NCBI RefSeq assembly: GCF_905207245.1
Contig: NZ_CAJLKP010000139.1
Coordinates: 1 to 7,995, forward strand
Direction: 5' to 3'
From: an uncultured Bacteroides sp.
GTDB lineage: Bacteria > Bacteroidota > Bacteroidia > Bacteroidales > Bacteroidaceae
DNA length: 7,995 nucleotides
This document shows, piece after piece, positions 1 to 5,831 of this stretch. The notes beneath the pieces were generated by a model that was not told the DNA's origin, did not search any database, and saw nothing but the letters and a program-made list of their open reading frames with translations. How positions within the stretch are numbered: the stretch's first letter is position 1; every line of letters begins with the position of its first letter. Made by a program: the position numbers and the translations under genes.

Positions 1-55
1 GTGAAAAGATGGGGGAGGATTCTGTTCAGGGAGGGATTAAGTTCTAAAAGAACTT
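1..55 (-). repeat. Left copy of 55-bp terminal inverted repeat (fragment of kinase gene)
   Basis: These 55 bases are the exact reverse complement of 7941-7995, and the match stops at base 56. Read on the minus strand they encode the same residues as kinase codons 225-241, but the reading frame upstream reaches a TAA stop within a few codons, so this copy has no start and no N-terminal domain. It is a stray piece of kinase sequence joined abruptly to non-coding DNA. It could mark a contig end in an assembly graph, a fold-back chimera, or the edge of a real inverted duplication; the sequence alone does not decide. Confidence 0.95.
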
Positions 56-178
56 TGCAGAGAGAAACAATTGATACTTATATCATATAGAATTATGGAT
101 ATAAAAGAGAAGTAGTAGAAATTGAGTTATATTTCTACTGTATCATTATATTCTCACCGCTTCTGTGCGGATTATGAA

Positions 179-186
179 TATATTTG
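179..186 (+). promoter_or_regulatory. Isolated Bacteroidetes-type -7 box (TATATTTG)
   Basis: TATATTTG matches the Bacteroidetes -7 consensus TAnnTTTG and is followed by CA, as in the two strong promoters at 1533-1611. No TTTG lies 19-21 bases upstream, so this is only half a promoter. If used, its transcript would begin with the pyrimidine-rich repeat and the 228-277 hairpin and would run antisense to any 3' extension of the leftward gene. Confidence 0.2.
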
Positions 187-191
187 CACTA

Positions 192-228
192 TACTTCCTC
201 CTTACCTTCTCCTTACTTCCTCCTTACC
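192..228. repeat. 15-bp direct repeat, 22-bp period, pyrimidine-rich
   Basis: TACTTCCTCCTTACC occurs at 192-206 and again at 214-228. The second copy runs straight into the left arm of the hairpin that starts at 228, whose first bases (TACTTCTGA from 229) resemble a decayed third unit. On the plus strand the stretch is almost all C and T; on the minus strand it carries several AAGGAGG-like purine runs with no start codon and ORF behind them. Confidence 0.75.
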
Positions 229-277
229 TACTTCTGACTTTCTCCTTCTTATAGCATAAGGAGAAAGTCAGAAGTAG
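228..277. repeat. 20-bp perfect inverted repeat (strong hairpin)
   Basis: Bases 228-247 pair perfectly with 258-277 around a 10-base loop (248-257). After one C-C mismatch, 225-226 also pair with 279-280. On the plus strand the hairpin is followed by an A-run rather than a T-run. On the minus strand the T-run precedes the stem. So it is not a standard intrinsic terminator in either direction, although it lies where the leftward transcript should end and may stabilise or process that 3' end. Confidence 0.85.
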
Positions 278-387
278 CTAAAAAAAAGATAAAAGTCGGA
301 TATGGAACTGAAGCGAATGAATATGTATTGAAAAAATACAAAATAGCATTTTATACCTCATTCTTGCACGGTAATATAGCATCAATA

Positions 388-1473
388 CTATAAACCATCT
401 GGGGCAATCTCTGTAGTAATTCCTGATATAACTTCTTCCCATGAAAGAGGAGTAATGCCAAATACATAGCTCTGGCCAGAACGGAAAGGTTCCGTCAATT
501 CAAAATTTTCATAAGAAATGCCGCCGGGAATAGGAGATTTACTTGCCCAGTAGGTATAACGACCGTTTACTACCCCTTCTAATTCATTACTTGGTTTAGG
601 ACAATACCAATATTGAGTAGCCTTTTTTCCTGTATATTTCCAATGTGTGTGGGTATCCTCGGCATAAACCGCTTTAGCAGGGTCTTCTTCATCAGGAGAA
701 GCGATGAACCAGGCACCTCCGTTCTTATCTTTTATCATTTCAGATAAAGGGGTATGGTTATGTTCTGTAAAATTGCTTTCCTTATAAGTTGGCCATAACT
801 GACCGGCCTTTTTGTTTTTTCCATTTGCAAGATGCAATGTTCTGAGTCGAGCCTTGTTGCCCATTGTCGCTGTAAGTATAAATCGGCTTAGTTCGCCAGA
901 CTCCTCAGTAGTATATCCGGTTATCTCAAATTCGTAAGGTTTTCCCGCTGTGAATTTAATTCGTACATAAACATCTGCTCCATTATCAAATGTCTCGCAG
1001 AAGAGATACACGGTCAAAGTCTCGACTCCATTTTCATTGGATATGACTCCATGCGCCGGATAATATTTATCGGGAAAAGAAGGCGCCTCAGGTGTATCAC
1101 TACTCCAAAAGCGCTTTCCGCGAACATCATCCAGCTCACTCCACTCCAATTCGGACAGTCCTCTGGTGTTTTTTGCTTTATCTATGGGTTCGAATGCAAT
1201 AAAGTTAGTTACCACAAAATTATCATGCCCTAAATAAGGAGTATAAATACGTATCAGTCCACGTGGACCGTCGAGCGGGGCAATCCCTATCCGGATGCCA
1301 TTGGCAAATCCCCATATCGGTTGCGCTTTGGTGTTTTGGGCAGGCTGCACCCATATCCCGTTTTCTTCCGGAACTGCTAAAGTTTTAGGATCAATTTTCA
1401 AATCAGTTTGTCCGTAGCAAAAATACGTTCCGGCTACAAAAAATAAAATGGCAAATAGAATCTTGGTTTTCAT
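388..1473 (-). CDS. Secreted protein of unknown function
   Basis: This 361-residue protein begins with a lysine-containing start and a hydrophobic stretch (residues 5-19), giving a type I signal peptide with likely cleavage near G21-Q22. The C19 region lacks a lipobox, so it is probably a soluble exported protein, most likely periplasmic. Conserved-looking blocks are PIWGFANGIRIGI (52-64), GPRGLIRIYTPYLGH (69-83), FIAFEPI (91-97), RGLSELE (104-110) and RGKRFW (118-123). I have an impression of similar proteins in Bacteroidetes and Planctomycetes-type genomes without an assigned function, but cannot name a family. The many short beta-like segments suggest a beta-rich, perhaps sugar-binding or mutarotase-like fold; that is a guess. 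It is transcribed divergently from the LacI-family regulator gene, from a promoter that mirrors that gene's own, so it is probably part of the same sugar response. The start is supported by the promoter and by the signal peptide beginning at residue 1. Confidence 0.85.
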   Translation of the reverse strand: MKTKILFAILFFVAGTYFCYGQTDLKIDPKTLAVPEENGIWVQPAQNTKAQPIWGFANGIRIGIAPLDGPRGLIRIYTPYLGHDNFVVTNFIAFEPIDKAKNTRGLSELEWSELDDVRGKRFWSSDTPEAPSFPDKYYPAHGVISNENGVETLTVYLFCETFDNGADVYVRIKFTAGKPYEFEITGYTTEESGELSRFILTATMGNKARLRTLHLANGKNKKAGQLWPTYKESNFTEHNHTPLSEMIKDKNGGAWFIASPDEEDPAKAVYAEDTHTHWKYTGKKATQYWYCPKPSNELEGVVNGRYTYWASKSPIPGGISYENFELTEPFRSGQSYVFGITPLSWEEVISGITTEIAPDGL

Positions 1474-1538
1474 TGTCTTAAAGATTTAAATTAGTTTTTT
1501 ATATGATGTTTATGGCAGTTTACAGTGATTTCACGCTG

Positions 1539-1570
1539 CAAATATAAAATTGTTATAACGAATTAGCAAA
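1539..1570 (-). promoter_or_regulatory. Promoter of the leftward secreted-protein gene
   Basis: On the minus strand a -33 TTTG (1567-1570) lies 20 bases from a -7 TATATTTG (1539-1546), an exact match to the Bacteroidetes sigma-ABfr consensus. Transcription should start near 1532, giving a leader of about 60 bases before the ATG ending at 1473. Confidence 0.75.
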
Positions 1571-1574
1571 ATAA

Positions 1575-1605
1575 TTTGCTATTTTAATTTTTATGTTTAT
1601 ATTTG
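1575..1605 (+). promoter_or_regulatory. Promoter of the LacI-family regulator gene
   Basis: On the plus strand a -33 TTTG (1575-1578) lies 19 bases from a -7 TATATTTG (1598-1605), an exact match to the Bacteroidetes consensus. Transcription should start near 1612, inside the cluster of GTAC repeats, giving a leader of about 85 bases before the ATG at 1697. Confidence 0.75.
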
Positions 1606-1609
1606 CAGC

Positions 1610-1631
1610 GTACTAAAGTACTAAATAGTAC
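1610..1631. promoter_or_regulatory. Candidate operator: three spaced GTAC motifs
   Basis: GTAC occurs at 1610, 1618 and 1628. GTACTA-AA-TAGTAC (1618-1631) is a perfect 6-bp inverted repeat. The cluster covers the predicted transcription start of the regulator gene, the usual place for an autorepression site. Which protein binds here is unknown. Confidence 0.35.
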
Positions 1632-1655
1632 ATTATCAGTAGATAAATGAAAAAC

Positions 1656-1670
1656 ATAGTATTCTACTAT
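1656..1670. promoter_or_regulatory. Palindrome ATAGTA-TTC-TACTAT in the regulator gene leader
   Basis: This is a perfect 6-bp inverted repeat with a 3-base centre, 27 bases before the regulator start codon. It shares TAGTA and TACTA words with the palindrome at 1618-1631, but with the arms swapped. It may be a second operator or a small leader hairpin. Confidence 0.3.
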
Positions 1671-1696
1671 AGCAAAAACGTTATACTGAAAAACAT

Positions 1697-2701
1697 ATGT
1701 CAGCACTAAAAAAAGTATCGCTAAAAGACATTGCTGAAGCCGCAGGAGTATCAACAGCACTGGTTTCATTCGTACTGAACGGTAAGAAGAAAGAATATCG
1801 TGTAGGTGAGGAAACAGCCAAGCGTATATTGAAGATAGCTCAGGAAATGAACTATCAACCCAATATTGCCGCTAAGAGCCTTCGTAGTGGGCGGACTAAA
1901 ACAATTGGCGTAGTGATATCTGACATATCCAACCCTTTTTTCTCACAATTAGCCCGTATACTGGAAGACGAGGCAACGAAACGTGGATATACCGTCCTGT
2001 TCGGTAGTTCTGATGAAGACACAGAGAAAATGAACCGTGTTGTGAGCAACCTTATTAATAAAGGTGTAGATGGATTGATTATTGTTCCCTGTGAAAATTC
2101 GGAAAAGTCCATTGCTTCATTGGTAGATAACAATGTTCCCATTGTTCTTTTCGACCGCTATTTCCCCGAAATAAATGTCAGCTATGTAGCTCTAAACAAT
2201 TATAATGCAACTTATACCGCAACTAAATATCTATTGGATTCAGGTTATAATGCCCCCTGTATAGTGGCTTATGATATAAATCTGATTCATATGAAGGAGC
2301 GTATTCGCGGATATAAGAAAGCAATGGAGGATGCCGGCAAGAAACGATTGGCAAATGTCATTTTCCTGAAACAGGATGCTCCAAGAAAATCGGCCGACCG
2401 TTTATTGCCCAAAATGATTGAAGGAGGAGCAGATGCATTTCTGTTCGCGACAAATATGATCTCAATAGCCTGCTTATATACCATAAAGGATTTGGGACAG
2501 GAGGTTATTAATAAAATAGGATTAGTAGGATTTGATGGTACTCCCGCATTCGACTTTTTCAGTGCGCCTATATCCTATGTTCAACAACCCGCAGAAGTAT
2601 TGGTACAGAAGGCGCTTGGAATACTGATAGACAATATTGCTAATGGTAATACTGTGCAGTCGGTACTTGCTGATGGGGTATTTATAGAAATAACCCCTTA
2701 A
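1697..2701 (+). CDS. LacI-family transcriptional regulator of the sugar locus
   Basis: This 334-residue protein has the full LacI/GalR layout. The N-terminal helix-turn-helix is at residues 9-28 (LKDIAEAAGVSTALVSFVLN), and the linker with hinge helix is at about 54-65 (QPNIAAKSLRSG, with L62 as the expected minor-groove leucine). The periplasmic-binding-protein-like effector domain starts at TIGVVISDISNPFF (69-82) and runs to the C-terminus. The specificity positions of the recognition helix, aligned to LacI Tyr17/Gln18, are T20 and A21. Length is normal for the family. The ATG at 1697 is the natural start because the DNA-binding domain follows at once; no Shine-Dalgarno sequence is seen, as is common in Bacteroidetes. 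It is adjacent to fucI and divergent from the secreted-protein gene, so it most likely controls both and itself. Characterised fucose loci in Bacteroides use a GntR-type FucR, so a LacI-type protein here hints at a different inducer. Ligand and sign of control are not shown by the sequence. Confidence 0.93.
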   Translation: MSALKKVSLKDIAEAAGVSTALVSFVLNGKKKEYRVGEETAKRILKIAQEMNYQPNIAAKSLRSGRTKTIGVVISDISNPFFSQLARILEDEATKRGYTVLFGSSDEDTEKMNRVVSNLINKGVDGLIIVPCENSEKSIASLVDNNVPIVLFDRYFPEINVSYVALNNYNATYTATKYLLDSGYNAPCIVAYDINLIHMKERIRGYKKAMEDAGKKRLANVIFLKQDAPRKSADRLLPKMIEGGADAFLFATNMISIACLYTIKDLGQEVINKIGLVGFDGTPAFDFFSAPISYVQQPAEVLVQKALGILIDNIANGNTVQSVLADGVFIEITP

Positions 2702-2719
2702 CCGGGGCTATTTTTTTTT
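2690..2719 (+). terminator. Intrinsic terminator overlapping the end of the regulator gene
   Basis: CCCC (2694-2697) pairs with GGGG (2704-2707) around a 6-base loop, and after one mismatch ATA (2690-2692) pairs with TAT (2709-2711). Nine T residues follow (2711-2719). The hairpin includes the TAA stop codon (2699-2701). It should separate the regulator transcript from the fucI operon, at least in part. Confidence 0.75.
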
Positions 2720-2779
2720 AATATTTGCTTAATCGATTTAGTTAATTAACAGTATTAATCTATATAAATCTATTTACCC
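2720..2779 (+). promoter_or_regulatory. Probable promoter region of the fucI operon
   Basis: The terminator upstream implies a promoter here, but no perfect Bacteroidetes promoter is visible. Option one is a -7 box AATATTTG (2720-2727, one mismatch), which would put the start site on the palindrome at 2728-2741 but leaves no -33 box. Option two is TTTG (2724-2727) as the -33 box with a poor -7 box near 2747-2754 (TAACAGTA). A weak promoter would fit a gene set that needs an activator or induction. Confidence 0.4.
2728..2741. promoter_or_regulatory. Candidate LacI-family operator before fucI
   Basis: CTTAATCGATTTAG is an inverted repeat with 6 of 7 matching pairs and a central CG, the usual form of a LacI-family operator. 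A second short palindrome, GTTAATTAAC, starts at its last base (2741-2750). The site lies between the regulator terminator and the fucI start, where the operon promoter must be. Confidence 0.45.
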
Positions 2780-4567
2780 ATGACTCATTCAAGACTTATC
2801 GGTGGAAAGCCGAAAATTGGTATTCGGCCTATTATTGATGGCCGTCGCGGTGGCATCCGCGAATCACTGGAAGATATGACCATGACTATGGCCCATAAAG
2901 TAGCAGAGCTTTATTCTTCATCTTTACGTCACAGTGATGGCACACCTGTGGAATGTATCATAGCAGATACCACTATCGGCGGTGTGGCTGAAGCAGCTAT
3001 GGCAGCAGAGAAATTCCGTAATAATGGAGTAGGAGTAGTACTCTCTGTTACTCCCTGTTGGTGTTACGGATTCGAGACAATTGACATGGATGGTGAAATG
3101 CCGAAAGCCATCTGGGGATTTAACGGAACCGAGCGTCCGGGCGCTGTTTATCTGGCTTCTGCCTTGGCAGGACATACACAGAAAGGATTGCCGACATTTG
3201 GAATTTATGGGCGGGACGTACAGGAAATCGGTAATACGGAAATCCCGGAAGATGTGCAAGAGAAATTAGTACGTTTTGCCCGCGCAGGTCTGGCTGTTGC
3301 AACCATGAAAGGTAAATCTTATCTTTCGATAGGAAGCGTGTCCATGGGCATTGCCGGTTCTATCCCCAATCCGGATTTCTTTCAGGAATATCTGGGCATG
3401 CGTAATGAATATGTAGATGCCAGTGAGATAGAGCGTCGTGTTCAGTTGGGTATTTATGATCACGAGGAATTTGACCGCGCCATGGCATGGACGGAAAAGT
3501 ATTGCAAAAGCAATGAAGGAAAGGATTTCAATCCGGAACATCTGGTATATTCCCGTGAAGAAAAGGATGCGCGTTGGGAATACGTGGTAAAAATGACTCT
3601 TATTTTCCGTGACATGATGATTGGTAATCCTAAATTGGCAGAGATGGGCTTTAAGGAAGAAGCAATGGGGCATAATGCCATCGCCGCAGGCTTCCAGGGG
3701 CAACGTCAGTGGACAGACTTCAAGCCGGATGGTGATTTTACTGAAGCTATACTGAATAGCTCATTCGATTGGAACGGTATTCGTGAAGCATTTACTTTTG
3801 CTACGGAAAATGACACATTGAACGGTACTTCCATGCTTTTTGGACATTTATTATCAAATACGGCACAGATATTTGCTGACGTACGTACCTATTGGAGCCC
3901 GAAGGCAGTGGAACGGGTAACCGGCAAAAAATTGGAAGGCAAAGCTGTCAATGGTTTCATTCACCTCATTAACTCAGGTTCTTGCACGCTGGACGGAACA
4001 GGACTTCAAACCCGTGACGGAAAACCTGTAATGAAACCTTTCTGGGAAATATCTGAGGAAGAAGTTGAGGCATGCCTTGCTGCAACCACATGGTATCCGG
4101 CTTCCCGCGAATACATGCGTGGCGGTGGATATTCTTCTCAATTCCTGACCCGTGGTGAAATGCCTGTAACCATGTGCCGGTTGAATCTTGTAAAAGGACA
4201 GGGACCTGTACTTCAGATAGCTGAAGGTTGGGCGGTTAATCTGGATGAGGATGTTTTCAAGGCTATCAATGAGCGTACCGACCGTACATGGCCTTCCACT
4301 TTCTTTGCTCCACGCCTGACAGGTAAAGGTTGTTTCCGCGATGTATATACCGTTATGAATCGTTGGGGTGCCAATCATGGCGCTATCAGCTATGGTCATA
4401 CGGGTGCTGATTTGATTACACTGGCTTCCATGCTCCGTATTCCCGTATGCATGCACAATGTTCCTGAGGAAAACATTTTCCGTCCCAGCGCATGGTCTGC
4501 CTTCGGTGAAGACGTGGAAGGTAGTGATTATAGAGCTTGCAAAAATTACGGACCTCTCTATAAATGA
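2780..4567 (+). CDS. fucI: L-fucose / D-arabinose isomerase
   Basis: The 595-residue cytoplasmic enzyme should interconvert L-fucose and L-fuculose, and also D-arabinose and D-ribulose, using Mn2+; the family is known to act on both sugars. It is close in length to E. coli FucI (591) and nearly collinear with it. Metal and catalytic residues can be placed by the E. coli pattern: E343 (in ATEND, E. coli E337), D367 (in FADVRTYW, E. coli D361) and H533 (in GANHG, E. coli H528). The blocks LNSSFDWNG, RGGGYSSQFLT, GPVLQIAEGW, FAPRLTGKG and the C-terminal YRACKNYGPLYK are typical. No Shine-Dalgarno sequence is seen before the ATG, but the protein aligns from its first residues. It is first gene of the operon, and its TGA stop overlaps the next ATG in an ATGA, so the two are translationally coupled. 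The AraB-type kinase downstream raises D-arabinose as the true substrate. Confidence 0.96.
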   Translation: MTHSRLIGGKPKIGIRPIIDGRRGGIRESLEDMTMTMAHKVAELYSSSLRHSDGTPVECIIADTTIGGVAEAAMAAEKFRNNGVGVVLSVTPCWCYGFETIDMDGEMPKAIWGFNGTERPGAVYLASALAGHTQKGLPTFGIYGRDVQEIGNTEIPEDVQEKLVRFARAGLAVATMKGKSYLSIGSVSMGIAGSIPNPDFFQEYLGMRNEYVDASEIERRVQLGIYDHEEFDRAMAWTEKYCKSNEGKDFNPEHLVYSREEKDARWEYVVKMTLIFRDMMIGNPKLAEMGFKEEAMGHNAIAAGFQGQRQWTDFKPDGDFTEAILNSSFDWNGIREAFTFATENDTLNGTSMLFGHLLSNTAQIFADVRTYWSPKAVERVTGKKLEGKAVNGFIHLINSGSCTLDGTGLQTRDGKPVMKPFWEISEEEVEACLAATTWYPASREYMRGGGYSSQFLTRGEMPVTMCRLNLVKGQGPVLQIAEGWAVNLDEDVFKAINERTDRTWPSTFFAPRLTGKGCFRDVYTVMNRWGANHGAISYGHTGADLITLASMLRIPVCMHNVPEENIFRPSAWSAFGEDVEGSDYRACKNYGPLYK

Positions 4568-5805
4568 AAAACATGAGAATTATGTTGCAACTAATCAATT
4601 TGAAAAACACTCTGCTTGTAGGTGCGGTTACATTACTCGCATCTTGCAGCGGACAAAAAGAAGTTAAGATGGGAAGTTATGCTTATGATGCCCAATTTCT
4701 GAAAGAGAATGGCATAGAATACACTGAACTGGTTTCTGCCGATGGAAATTCTAAAGTCATGATTGTTCCGGCATGGCAGGGGCGGGTGATGACTACTTCG
4801 GCTTCCGGTGACGAGGGCGATAGCTACGGATGGATTAACTACCGCTTTATTTGTGAGGGAAAGGTCAGCCCGCAGTTCAATCCTGTAGGAGGTGAAGAGC
4901 GTTTCTGGTTGGGTCCCGAAGGCGGCCCGTTCTCACTCTATTTTAAGGAGGGACAGGAGCAGGTTTATGATAACTGGGTAGTTCCCACTGTGCTCGACAC
5001 GGAAGCCTTTGCCATTAAGTCACAGGATGATAGCAGTGTTCATTTCGTGAAGGACACCCGTCTGACAAATGCTTCAGGTACTACTTTCGACATGAATATC
5101 GACCGTACGGTGTCATTGATGAATACTGATGAAGTGGCTGCGGATTTCGGTATACAACTTTCACAAGGTATGAAAATAGTAGCTTATAAGAGTGAGAATA
5201 AGATTACTAATACGGGCGATAGCGCATGGACAAAAGAGGGCGGACTGGTGTCGGTATGGATGCTCGGCTGTTTTAATCCCACACCTACCACTACCGTCTT
5301 TATTCCATATAAGGAAGATGCGGAAGGGACGATTGTAAATGATGAGTATTTCGGCAAAATCCCGGCAGATAGGTTAATTAAAGAGGAAGGTATCATCTAT
5401 TTCAAGATAGATGGAAAATATCGTTCAAAGTTAGGATTGCCGGCTTCACGCGCAACAAGCCTGTGCGGAAGTTATGACTCGTCAAAAGGTGTACTGACTA
5501 TCTTGTGGTGCAGTCTGCCCGAAACTCCTTCAGCTTATGTGAATGGACAATGGGGACCACAGGAAGACCCGTTTGCGGGTGATGTCATCAACTCTTATAA
5601 TGACGGTCCGGTGGAAGACGGCTCTATCATGGGACCTTTCTATGAGATTGAAACATCTTCTCCGGGAGCGGAACTTGTACCGGGTGCATCGTTGGTACAT
5701 ACACAGAAAGTAATCCACATACAGGGTGAAGACGGACAGTTGGCTCCTATCGTACAGAAATTATTCGGAGCAGATTTGAATGTAATTAAGACAAAGTTTC
5801 AATAG
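4564..5805 (+). CDS. Lipoprotein of unknown function in the fucose/arabinose operon
   Basis: This 413-residue protein starts with a lipoprotein signal: a hydrophobic stretch (residues 16-26) and lipobox L25-A26-S27-C28, so the mature protein would be lipid-anchored at C28. The residues after the cysteine (SGQKE) are not a clear surface-export signal of the acidic type, so periplasmic-facing or surface location is open. Notable blocks are VPAWQGRVMTTSA (68-80) and GGEERFWLGPEGGPF (109-123), which recall aldose-epimerase-like beta-sandwich proteins. I believe this may be the DUF6786 group, but that is from memory and unchecked. In-frame ATGs at residues 1, 4 and 7 are possible starts; the first makes the ATGA overlap with fucI, which favours it. 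Its place between isomerase and permease suggests a role in handling the same sugar, perhaps anomer conversion or binding in the periplasm. No enzyme activity is assigned. Confidence 0.88.
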   Translation: MKNMRIMLQLINLKNTLLVGAVTLLASCSGQKEVKMGSYAYDAQFLKENGIEYTELVSADGNSKVMIVPAWQGRVMTTSASGDEGDSYGWINYRFICEGKVSPQFNPVGGEERFWLGPEGGPFSLYFKEGQEQVYDNWVVPTVLDTEAFAIKSQDDSSVHFVKDTRLTNASGTTFDMNIDRTVSLMNTDEVAADFGIQLSQGMKIVAYKSENKITNTGDSAWTKEGGLVSVWMLGCFNPTPTTTVFIPYKEDAEGTIVNDEYFGKIPADRLIKEEGIIYFKIDGKYRSKLGLPASRATSLCGSYDSSKGVLTILWCSLPETPSAYVNGQWGPQEDPFAGDVINSYNDGPVEDGSIMGPFYEIETSSPGAELVPGASLVHTQKVIHIQGEDGQLAPIVQKLFGADLNVIKTKFQ

Positions 5806-5831
5806 GGTAACTATATAATATCAAAATTCGT

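Larger units (their letters stand above)
56..387. other. Gene-free AT-rich region downstream of the leftward gene
   Basis: I see no convincing coding sequence here. The stretch lies downstream of the leftward gene that ends at 388. It holds a TATATTTG box (179-186), a pyrimidine-rich direct repeat (192-228), and a 20-bp perfect hairpin (228-277) followed on the plus strand by an A-run (280-287). A weak 5-bp hairpin (375-379 with 388-392) overlaps the stop codon of the leftward gene but lacks a U-tract. The region could be a 3' untranslated region or could encode a small RNA. Confidence 0.6.
1533..1611. repeat. Quasi-palindromic divergent promoter region
   Basis: The 16 bases TTTATATTTGCAGCGT occur on the plus strand at 1596-1611 and on the minus strand at 1548-1533. 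Midway lies the near-palindrome TAGCAAAATAATTTGCTA (1564-1581, 8 of 9 pairs), which contains both -33 boxes. Each strand thus reads TTTGCTA, a 14- or 15-base spacer, then the 16-base block. The central palindrome would let one dimeric regulator cover both -33 boxes. The GCAGCGT tail sits at both predicted start sites. Confidence 0.8.

Noticed and set aside
1..55. A separate second kinase gene entering from the left
   Set aside because: Identity is perfect including silent positions and then stops at once, and an in-frame stop lies just upstream. That pattern is a breakpoint, not a diverged paralog.
228..290. Hairpin 228-277 as an intrinsic terminator
   Set aside because: On the plus strand it is followed by A residues, and on the minus strand the T-run lies before the stem, so neither strand has stem followed by U-tract.
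388..1473. Leftward protein as a lipoprotein using C19
   Set aside because: The residues before the cysteine (TYF) do not fit a lipobox; a type I cleavage site near G21-Q22 fits better.
2702..2779. Riboswitch in the fucI leader
   Set aside because: The gap is short and AT-rich, with only a terminator for the upstream gene and small palindromes that suit protein binding; no known riboswitch core was recognised.
3266..3703. Long minus-strand open frames inside fucI (also 3974-4456)
   Set aside because: They are antisense shadows of a well-conserved coding gene, have no promoter or family signal, and disappear as candidates once fucI is accepted.
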